A DNA stretch of 64,000 nucleotides from Labyrinthula sp. Ha (taxonomy: Eukaryota > Sar > Bigyra > Labyrinthulida > Labyrinthulaceae), in the NCBI GenBank assembly GCA_015227615.1, contig JAALGZ010000002.1, positions 992,001 through 1,056,000 on the forward strand, read 5' to 3'. Positions 55,697 to 64,000 of this stretch are shown here, piece by piece (within the stretch, counting starts at the first letter, position 1; every line of letters starts with the position of its first letter). Both the position numbers and the translations under genes were made by a program. The notes beneath the pieces are model-generated. The model was not told the origin of the DNA. It saw only the letters and a program-made list of their open reading frames with translations, and did no database searches.

Positions 55697-56792
55697 TTAA
55701 TATAACATGGTCGAGAGAATAGGAATAACCATACCTAAAATTAAATTCAAAAATAAAGATACCTGAGTATATTGGACCAAGGTATTGTAATGCAAGTTCA
55801 CTTGTTGGAAAAACGAGAAACATGAGAAAAATGACCAAAGCTCCAATATAGAATTGCGATGTCATGAATTTTATCCATTGAATTCGTGGCATTAATTTTA
55901 TTATTGCATCAGAATGTTCACTTTCTTCATAATTTGTAAGCTGTTTTTGTGTAGCATAAAAAGTGGTGAGAAACCATAAATCTTTTTCTATAGCATGCAT
56001 TGCAATTTGACAAACTACAAGAATGATCAGAGAAGAAATAGTTACTAGTACCTTTTGAATACTTTGAATATATCTCAAATAATCAAAAAGAATAAATTCA
56101 AATATTTCTTTATTTCTTGTATATTCAATTAGTATAGGTTGGATTAATGCACAACCTCCATCAGCAATTACATCAAAGAAAAAAGTAAAATAGATCCGAA
56201 AACAAAATAATTTTTCTACATTATATCCATAAAAAGTTGTTCGTAAAGCGTATACAGCTTTAGCTTTTTTTTAATTGTATTTTTTGTATTTAACAAAAAA
56301 GAAATAAATAGTTGCTTGAAGAAGAATAAATGCAAAAGCTATTCCAAGAGAACCTGCAAAAGAAAAAGGATACATAGACTCTTTTTCTTCAAGTCTAATC
56401 GAAATTGTAATAATAGTATTTATAATCATAATAACTTTAAGTGTATCATATTTTTCCCAATTTTTTATGTTTTGTTGAATTCGCCAAATTACGAAAAGAG
56501 AAATTAGTGATATAATAATACCAGTGATTTGAATTATGTTCCATCCAGCTAAATGCTTTGTATATGATGTTGAAAAAGAAATTTCATCAAGAAATTCATC
56601 AAGTGATAGCTTACTTTTTTTTCAAAGATTTAAATATTTTTTCTGCTCCTGATCCACCATATATATATGCGAAATGTGGTCTAAAGAATTTGTCCATCCA
56701 GATTCACAAACACAAATGTCTTCAATACAACTTCCATGGTTTCCGCAAAGTTTATCAGCTGGACTTTTTTCTTCAATTAAAGTTAAGCACAT
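55697..56792 (-). pseudogene. EGF/seven-pass membrane protein, copy C (broken)
   Basis: Aligns end to end with copy B. The EGF-like module is present (CGNHGSCIEDICVCESGW) and all seven hydrophobic segments can be followed. The C-terminal half is one open frame of about 130 codons. It keeps the family intron near the 3' end (55735-55762, 28 nt), after which the tail reads MVIPILSTMLY. The N-terminal half needs two frame changes (near 56660 and 56620) and has one in-frame stop near 56275, where copy B reads KYSINKAKAL. These breaks lie in or near A-rich or TA-rich runs, so a sequencing error is conceivable for one of them but not likely for all. Probably a recently dead duplicate. Confidence 0.7.
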
Positions 56793-56799
56793 ATTTATA

Positions 56800-59700
56800 T
56801 TTGAAACAAGGATTTTTGTATTCTGAGTTGTATATCTGGTTAGACTGGGTTGTTGACCAGTTAACTAGGTTGTGCGGAAGCCTAGTTTCATAAGAATACT
56901 TTTCTTCTCTTGCATTTTATTGGCTAAATAAGTTTGTTTGTTTCATATGGCATTGGGATGTATACAGTATCTTCTAATAGTGATATATAACTTCTAAGTT
57001 TTTGTATGGAAGATGTTTTATGGACCATGTTCAGCGAGAATATAGTTTATTAACTAGTCATGAGCTTTTAAGAGGTTATTTTTATGAGAATATACTTGAC
57101 TTAAGTGTCAGAGGCCGAATACGGCTATTTTGTGTATGTGGAGTAGTTCTTGTATTTTGTTTGTAAAATAGTTATATTAGTAACGTTATGTGGCGATATG
57201 CCATCAACACATATTATTTGTTGATATATTTTAACCGGTAATAATTGTATTGCGAACTTTGAGATAAAAGGCAAAAGGTAATTTCATACGACAGAAAGAC
57301 ACTATATTACGCTGTAACTACAAAGCTACTTATTCTTTGAAGTTGTTTACTTATATTATACTGACTACACTACAAGCGCGCCGTCCAGAGTTGAGAGAAT
57401 AAACCCAAGGACGAAAAACATCAATAACCAGAAATCATAGTTTGTACTTTATTATACTTCCCAATGTCGAAGTGGGAACAGTTGAAAGAGGGTAATCTTC
57501 TATTATTATTTCGGGAAATATATTAGTCAAGTCAATCTTGCTTCAAAGGACACTATTGTACGGGTGTTAAACTAGAAATATACCGCTCAATTTTGAGAAC
57601 TTATATATATTGAATAATGCAGTTATTATATTTATATAGAAATATCTCCCTGGTTAATAAGATATATTCCAACATGTACTCACTATATATAAATATCTGG
57701 AACCTGTGGTCAGAAACAAAGTAGATATTATAGTGGGAACAAGCAGTGAAACGTATATTGAAATACACAAAACGCTCACAAAACGACTGTCATGAAGAAA
57801 AATAAAGAGACAGCTGGTTCTAATCACTTAGAACTACCTTTCAGGAATAATTACTCCCCATCAAACTCTACAGAGAGAATACACTACTCACTGGAGATAA
57901 AGACGAGATAAACTGTTTTTGGAATCTTGAAGACCAAAGAACGCAAGGTTAATGTTCATAGTATGGATTAACTCAATGAAAACATAAATTTGCTACCATT
58001 TTTTATGCTGCTTGGGTTACAAATCTTCTTAAAAACCAAGACTCTAACTACATATTCCACTGTGCTAGACTAATGGGAAAATAAGAGTTCGGTATTCGAA
58101 TTTTTCTTTCTTTGAGGGGCCTCTTAAAACTAATGTCAAAAAATTATTTGTTCACACAAAGAAGGTATTGATTTCACAGCTGGCTTACCATATGAACAAT
58201 GCGAAAAACTTTCAGTTCTTCAATACTCCTGCTCTAACAGGATTTATAACTTTCATAAATAATGATAGCGACATTACTTGATAACCATAAACTTTTGAAG
58301 ACTTGAATGGAACTATTACTGTATGGAAAGCTAAATCTACCGCATTACTGACGGTCTTTTGCTTAGCTCTTGTAAATATCTGAAACTCGATCAAAGCGGC
58401 ATATCCCAATTGCGTTGCCCCACTTACCTCGATGAACTGCTGAGACTCAACATCGAAGTAATCTTAACAACCTAGTTTCACGTTTGAGTCTGATTAAAGG
58501 GGAAATCTACACCGTGAAGTGTACCTTAAATGGAGATCTTATGATTGTTTTGCACAGTCGATGTATCTACTGATAGTCGTTATACTGTAATAGTGCACTT
58601 GAGGATCACTACAAGAAGTCTAAAATTTTGATTTTTCAGGATTCTGCGTCATCTCCCCATGCCAGGCAGGCTGCGTTGCCGTTTTCTCCACCCTTTTTCA
58701 TCTTCAAAAGCTACAGGCAACTAACCTAGAGTCAGGTTCCTTATCGTTTGAAGTGTTTTCGTATCAGGTCTGGGATATTTTGCAGAACCAGAGAAGTAGG
58801 TGTTGTTCGCTTGGACGGAAGGTTTTAAAATATAGGATTTATGCTGTGCTACATCCTGAAACTTCACAAAATCTGCTGAAACGCTTTGCTAGGTTTCTCT
58901 TTGTTGACTGGATGGAGTTTCTCTTTGTTGACTGGATTGAGTTTCCAGTGGTTTGATACCACTTCGTGTTCCTGAGAAGCGTCGTTTTTCACAACCAACA
59001 AGTACTAGTTTGTCTTAAATTCCTTTGTCGCCAAACACTTAGATTTAAGGGGGAGGTAAACTTTATGCATGTGTTTATGATAATCGGTATTGAAAATTAC
59101 CTTTATGGTTTCTTATCGTATCGTGATTCAAGATAGTTTACGGTGAATTCCTCATAACTTTGCCTATCATTAATAACGGAAAACAAACTTCTAGACTTAG
59201 AGTTAAAAGATATAACCGGGAAATTTATGGCAAGCACGATGAGCACGATAAGTAACTTTATATACTATTATGGCAGAAAATTTCACCAGACTCGAAAGTT
59301 TCTCTTTTTCGTAAACCCCAAAACCAAACGATTTCACAAAAAAACTTCTTGTATGAACAAAAAAATGGTGGTAATAGGAATACATATAATTTTTAGAAAT
59401 GAACAAATAACAACTTGTTCGTTGAAGCTAAAAAACTAGTTATCTTCTACTTGTTTGATATTTTGCCTAGCTGAGCTGTCTGAGTACCATGTTAGTTTGT
59501 AATGAGAAACGCTAAGTTTAAGCCAAATCAGAGAAAATCGGTTACCTGAGCCACGGTTACGTTAAATCCAGTGTTCTTAAGTACAGTTAAAAATTTTTCT
59601 ATAGCTGAATTATCAATTGGGTGTAGTATTGTTAGTTTTGCCTAGAAAATAGGTCAAAGTTACAAAAAAATATTGTTCAGTAATTTAAAAATATAGAAAA

Positions 59701-59820
59701 CTGCAGTAAGAAGTTAATGAACAATAATAACTAGACTTAATCTATTTTTATAATCTCATACACTACCTCATGTTAATTGTCATCAGGAAAGTTTGATCAG
59801 AAATATTTCTTTTCCTTTTG
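56800..59820. other. Long intergenic region with weak relics
   Basis: No secure gene. From about 57793 a plus-strand frame (MKKNKETAGSNHLELPFRNN) is protein-like but soon broken. A minus-strand frame at 58212-58409 has similar quality. A short tandem duplication lies at 58891-58946. No RNA genes recognised. Confidence 0.3.
58891..58946 (+). repeat. 24-bp tandem duplication
   Basis: The unit GAGTTTCTCTTTGTTGACTG plus GAT(G/T) is present twice in tandem with two or three mismatches, followed by the first eight bases of a third copy. In the local plus-strand frame it would repeat FLFVDWMEFLFVDWIEF. Probably a simple slippage duplication. Confidence 0.6.
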
Positions 59821-59843
59821 TGTTCAAATCAACGATAAAAAAG

Positions 59844-60196
59844 TCATTTTAAGCTAAAGCTACTTGTTTGAACAATTAAAAGCTTTCTAGCCACTTTTGC
59901 AAGCGTTGGGAATATCGGTTCAATATTTTCCCAACTTGCCAAAATGCCGGCATTCACTGCCATGATATCAAGATCCAAGTAGCGGAATTGCTCTATAGGG
60001 ATTTCATCAATATTGGTAGCTGTTCTTGAGCTATTTGTATCTTTAAATAATACGCTAAAATCCAACTTGCTTTTCTTCAAAATTTGAGTAACTGGAGCAT
60101 CACCGCCTAAACCCTTGGATTTGTCTATCTCTAGCGCCACTTATTCAATAAAATCCTTAAACTCAACCCATTCTCGGGGAGAAAAAAATCTTACAT
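59844..60196 (-). pseudogene. Possible hAT transposase C-terminal relic
   Basis: A minus-strand open stretch of about 98 codons (60140 to 59844) ends with SWENIEPIFPTLAKVARKLL followed by IVQTSSFS. This matches the pattern of the hAT dimerisation domain (W, then Y/FP.L..LAR..L.I..SS). Upstream of an in-frame stop, DVRFFSPREWVEFKDFIE would fit the region before that domain. The conserved ER.FS ending is lost, no start codon suits it, and no terminal inverted repeats were seen. A chance resemblance, or an unrelated small gene using the signal-peptide frame just upstream, cannot be excluded. Confidence 0.35.
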
Positions 60197-60334
60197 CTCT
60201 TGTCTGAAAGTGACGCTATCCTGAAAATTCATATATGTTCCACTACTGCCGTGTGTTTGGGAAGATAAGAGTGCAGACGAAAGAGCTAGTCCCAAATATA
60301 ATATTCTCAAAGTAGAAAAAATAGATAATGTCAT
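60191..60334 (-). CDS. Signal-peptide-like small frame, possible first exon
   Basis: An ATG frame of 47 codons starts MTLSIFSTLRILYLGLALSS and continues ALLSSQTHGSSG, a good secretory signal peptide with a plausible cleavage site after the THG region. It ends in GAGATGTAAG, where GTAAG could be a 5' splice site, but no acceptor downstream joins it in frame to the open stretch below. It may be a first exon, a dead gene start or chance. Confidence 0.25.
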   Translation of the reverse strand: MTLSIFSTLRILYLGLALSSALLSSQTHGSSGTYMNFQDSVTFRQEM

Positions 60335-60339
60335 GGATT

Positions 60340-61110
60340 CTCATAGTCAGGAATGAATAAGAGGAAATACTCCTTATTTAAAGAGAAAATTGCTTGACCT
60401 TTGGTTTTGCTTGATTGACGGTAATGCTATAGTCAGTTTATTGGATTATAAGAGATGTGTCAAGATGTCAAAATGCAGGAGATTTCTTAACAAAGTTAAG
60501 CGTAGAGTTAGAACATATAAGCACCTGAATTAAAATTAAAATTTTCCTTTAGAACTTTAGCAGTAACCTTTTATAAAACTAAGAGCAAAATATTCAGCTC
60601 ATAATAAGAAAATCATCACTTTTTGCCTTAAATACACCAGAAGGAACCATCATAAATCGACTTTTTTCAAAACATAAAAGGTATATCTTCTCCAATTTAT
60701 AATGATTACCTCCCTCCCGGCTTATATGTATTCTTCAACTTTTTATCAGGAGTAAAAACCAAAAATATGTCTTTTTATAGAGGAATTTGCAATAATACGA
60801 TAGAGATTTGTATAATTAAAACTAATTAAAGGTTCAAATTCTATCTATTTCACCTCTAAGTTACTCGCAATTAGTCTTAGCTAATGTTGTCGTCCAATTT
60901 TATGGTATTTGAATGAATCAAGGTTTCATTTCGGCTATTTTGAAGTAGAATTTGGAAGCAAATTAAATTAAGCCAAATAACTATTGCTGTGATTAAATGG
61001 GATGCTCTCGGAGTTTCTTCAAACAAGATATGGAATTATCCTAAATCATTTATACCTCGAGGAGGAAATTAGTATTCAAGGCTCTTCTTTAGTTGGTATC
61101 ATCAATTCGG
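60340..61110. other. Intergenic
   Basis: AT-rich, no gene seen. Confidence 0.4.
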
Positions 61111-61114
61111 GACT

Positions 61115-61885
61115 ATTTGACATTTAAAGGTATCCTTTTTCACAGTTTTTGAGATCTTGGAAATAGGATACATTGTTAGGAAGTCTAAACAGAATGCTTA
61201 AAGTTTCTGATAAACATCTTTCTGTACCTAAACCAATTCTTTATTTCGACTGAAAAGGTTTGTTTGGGCTCTAGACGAGTATTTCTCGAAGTATTACACG
61301 GATTGAAGTTGATAAAAACAGTATTTTAGGCCAATATCGACTTTTCTTGAAAAAACAATAAAAATTTTCAAAAAACAGAATTAAAGGTTACAGGTCGTGT
61401 TTTTTAGTTTTTGGAGCTATATAGTATAAAAATTTAGGGGATTATAGCAAAATGGAGTGATTTCGTATTTTCAGATATACAATTTTTCAACATTTGACTT
61501 TTCTGAGTGAAGTTTAGCTCATTTACAATTAACTAGAAAAGAAAAATCTTGAGAAACGGTTTGAGAAGTCAGTTATAGTAAATCCTTAGGGCCTGAGAAG
61601 AATCAGATCATTTATAGAGTTGTTCTTTATGATGTTACGTTTGAATGTATGTTTTTTTAGAGACCTGTAAACTTAGTGAAAAGGACCCTTAAAATTTGCT
61701 TTTTTTAGGGTTTAAACTACTCACCCTTATCAAATAACTTGAAAAAAAACATGGCTGGAAAAGTTTTTTGAATGTGGAATATATTGTGAGTGATAATATT
61801 GTATTTGAGGATGATTTCGTGACAAAAACTAACAAATACTACATGCGTTATTTTCAGTATTCATGCTTTTTTGATACCTTATACT
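61115..61885 (-). repeat. 0.8 kb inverted repeat family, arm 2
   Basis: The inverted partner of 2630-3405, with roughly a fifth of positions changed by eye. The best-kept part encodes VFEDDFVTKTNKYYM on the plus strand (inside a 63-codon frame at 61768-61959), which matches VFEDDFVTKTNKKYM in the other copy. The matching peptide suggests that the element, or the gene it came from, once coded for protein. Confidence 0.7.
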
Positions 61886-61959
61886 GTTTTAATCCAATAA
61901 ATTATCTAGCTACACATGGCTTACTTAGATTTGAAAGCCTTTGTAGCCTTGTAGAATAA

Positions 61960-62745
61960 TTGAAAAGGTACTTTAGATCATGTGGCTATTACACTGGAGT
62001 TTCCAAAAAAACATAGATATAGTTGTGGGCACTATTTAATAACAAAAACTGGAAAACATATTTGTTTAGTACAGGTAACAAATTTAGTATAAGGGTCACA
62101 CCTAAGAGTTCATCAAAGTGCTGTATATTAATTTTTTTCGCTGTTTTCTAGTCGATGAAAAAGGAATGGGCTATAGTTTGGTGGTAGGTTGTGTTGTACA
62201 TGAAGTTAATTACTTGAAATCTAATATTATTTTGCATGTGCAGAAATATATTTAAAAGAAATATTTGAGCCAGTGATTAGTTTTCAAAATTCAATATAGC
62301 CGCCAGGAAATAGACTATAAAGTTTTTTGATATTTCGACCGAATCACAAGTTGACCTGAAAGGAATAGATTAGAAAACTAGCTCAAACTACCCAAACAAA
62401 AAAATCAAAGCGAGACGTTAGATATTGTTTAGAAATTAAACTCCAAAGGTTAGAATAACAACGTATACAATAATTGAGTGGGATACATAAAAACCAATCT
62501 ATGCGTTGAGTTTCGTATGTATTTAGAAGAAATCAAAATGCTACGTTTAAGTGCGGCGCAAAGTGTAAATACAAACAAACCAAGAATATTGAACTAGGTG
62601 TAGTATCATAACTTACTTCTGAATTTTATTTGGTGCAAAAAGACAAAGTACTTGTCATGAGAAAATACTTTCACTGAGGTTAATACTAATTTAAATTAGT
62701 TTCATCAAAATTTTGGATCTTAAAGTATGAACAACCAAAATTCAA
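61960..62745. other. Intergenic
   Basis: AT-rich, no gene seen. Confidence 0.4.
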
Positions 62746-62746
62746 C

Positions 62747-63049
62747 TTAATAAAAAGCAATATTGTTTCTTATGAAAATGTGCGAGATTAGAACATCTTT
62801 CCAATGATGTATCATAGTTTTTCTGAAAAGGAGTTTAAGCCAAGATACAAGCATTTGTATATGAAGACTATGCAAAATTCTGGCTATGGCCAAGGTCTTA
62901 CCTCTATTTTCTCGGTTGCATTTTCTCTCAGAAAGTAGAATTAGTTCTTTAAAATTATCTAGAAAAGGTATATGAAATATTTCGCTCCTCTCGTAGAGTT
63001 CGTTTTGAGCTGCGATTGAGATAGCTTCAAGGTTAAGGTTAGTAGTCAT
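62747..63049 (-). CDS. Hypothetical 100-residue protein
   Basis: An ATG frame with good protein composition: MTTNLNLEAISIAAQNELYE, then a helical segment (LDNFKELILLSERKCN), then a basic, hydrophobic C-terminal part. No motif or membrane span is clear. It may be a small gene or an exon of one. No relative is recognised. Confidence 0.3.
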   Translation of the reverse strand: MTTNLNLEAISIAAQNELYERSEIFHIPFLDNFKELILLSERKCNRENRGKTLAIARILHSLHIQMLVSWLKLLFRKTMIHHWKDVLISHIFIRNNIAFY

Positions 63050-63559
63050 AAAAAGTTTTTCGTATCAGATAGCTTTAAAATGCTGTCGATTCTATGTTCC
63101 ATTTACTTCTGAGTTAGCTTTTTTTTTCTAGTTTTTCCTTAGGAGAGAGAATACATGCAGAATACATTATCGGTACATGATTCAGGAAAGAATATCAAAT
63201 CGGAAAATGATCTCGGACTACCAAAAGCTATCGTGCATATCGTTTTACCTCAACTTTCCGTTAAATTCAGAATCCCTTAAGGATTTTTTTACCATTTATG
63301 ATGGTAAGCAATATTTTGGGCATTTCCCAAATAGTTATCATTAAGCACGATAAAAAACCCTACTTTGATCGGTATGTTCCCAGTTAGAGCATGATACTAT
63401 GGTGGAATTCTTGAACCATATCTCTTATGAGTTAATGTTATAATTCAGTCTTAGAAATGTACTTCATATATATCTCCAATAATCTGTTTGAGATGGGTTA
63501 CTTCCAAGTATAACATTACTGGGCCTTGAATGTCATACACCTATTTCTAAGGACAGTCT

Positions 63560-63790
63560 GTAAGTTTAGAGCAACCCACTATCCCAGAGTTTATCGTATT
63601 ATTCCGACGGAAGACTCAGGTTAAAGTTCTATTTGTGTTCTTTAAAAGAGCTTAAGTTTAAGTTACCTTTGGCTGGGTTCTTATAAATAATTCGAACATA
63701 GTTAAAGCGAAGTAGATTTTCAAACCGTGAATCTAACGAGTATGAATCTTTTGTTCTAAAATACGATTATATTAGCCCTGAAGTAGAGTA
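63560..63790 (+). pseudogene. Eroded coding relic, unidentified
   Basis: One plus-strand frame reads SNPLSQSLSYYSDGRLRLKF, then LKELKFKLPLAGFL, two stops, then FSNRESNEYESFVLKYDYIS. The single continuous frame suggests a gene fragment with few lesions or an unrecognised tiny intron between the parts. The family is not recognised. Confidence 0.25.
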
Positions 63791-64000
63791 ACACCATATT
63801 GTTCAAAAATAAATATGACTAATTTAGAATATAGGCCCGGTTATATACAGTAATATATCAAGTTTAGAATGGCTTTTTAAGCCAGTTCTAATTATGAATT
63901 CGACAAAGAGCGATTTTACAGAATAAAATTAACCGGGATTAATTTTGGTATTAAATAAAGAAATATAGTCAACATAAAATATATTAAAATGGAAAGAAAA
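63791..64000. other. Right edge, nothing seen
   Basis: Very AT-rich sequence up to the window end with no recognisable feature. Confidence 0.4.

Noticed and set aside
1-64000. CRISPR arrays, rRNA genes, operon-type ribosome binding sites
   Set aside because: None seen. Gene structure, introns and protein content are eukaryotic nuclear, so bacterial signals are not expected.

Overview
The window looks like nuclear DNA of a unicellular eukaryote (a protist), about two thirds A+T. It carries single-copy eukaryotic housekeeping genes: a plant/protist-type organellar DNA polymerase, a SET-domain methyltransferase, a mitochondrial-type ribosomal protein L14, a condensin II-like HEAT protein, CstF-77, Elp3 and a long coiled-coil protein. 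Genes have few introns, but those introns are tiny: seven GT..AG introns of 27 to 32 nt can be placed by reading frame or by comparing paralogues. TAA, TAG and TGA all end plausible genes, so the standard code is used. An Elp3 with a C-terminal membrane anchor (described in Toxoplasma), a POP-type organellar polymerase and ultra-short introns together hint at an alveolate or related lineage. That placement is inference; no rRNA was found to fix it.

Layout. 0-9 kb: a left-truncated copy and a complete copy of a seven-membrane-pass protein family with an N-terminal EGF-like module, eroded coding relics, one arm of a 0.8 kb inverted repeat, and a tRNA-derived SINE-like element. 11.4-13.9 kb: organellar DNA polymerase on the minus strand. 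13.9-18.2 kb: no gene seen. 18.3-20.6 kb: SET methyltransferase (+) and L14 (-), ending 35 bp apart. 25.3-30.8 kb: an EF-hand cation-exchanger-like protein (+) and a condensin II CAP-G2-like protein (-), ending 16 bp apart. 33.9-38.2 kb: CstF-77 (-) and Elp3 (+), divergent from a gap of about 84 bp that contains a perfect 14-bp palindrome with a CRE core. 38.2-45 kb: mostly non-coding, with at least two eroded genes. 45-48.4 kb: a 1125-residue coiled-coil protein. 48.4-64 kb: sparse; a probable 69-residue mitochondrial-type gene split by a tiny intron, a long broken gene, a dead third copy of the seven-pass family, a possible hAT transposase relic and the second arm of the 0.8 kb repeat.

The housekeeping genes serve organelle DNA replication, mitochondrial translation, chromosome condensation, mRNA 3'-end formation and tRNA wobble modification. 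They do not form one pathway; the common theme is tight convergent or divergent pairing. The gaps are not empty. Several hold stretches with clear protein-like codon patterns interrupted by stops and frame changes, which suggests steady gene decay. The least described items are the EGF/seven-pass family with its conserved 27-28 nt intron, the exchanger-like protein that lacks the usual ion-binding signatures, and the small hidden gene at 51.5 kb.
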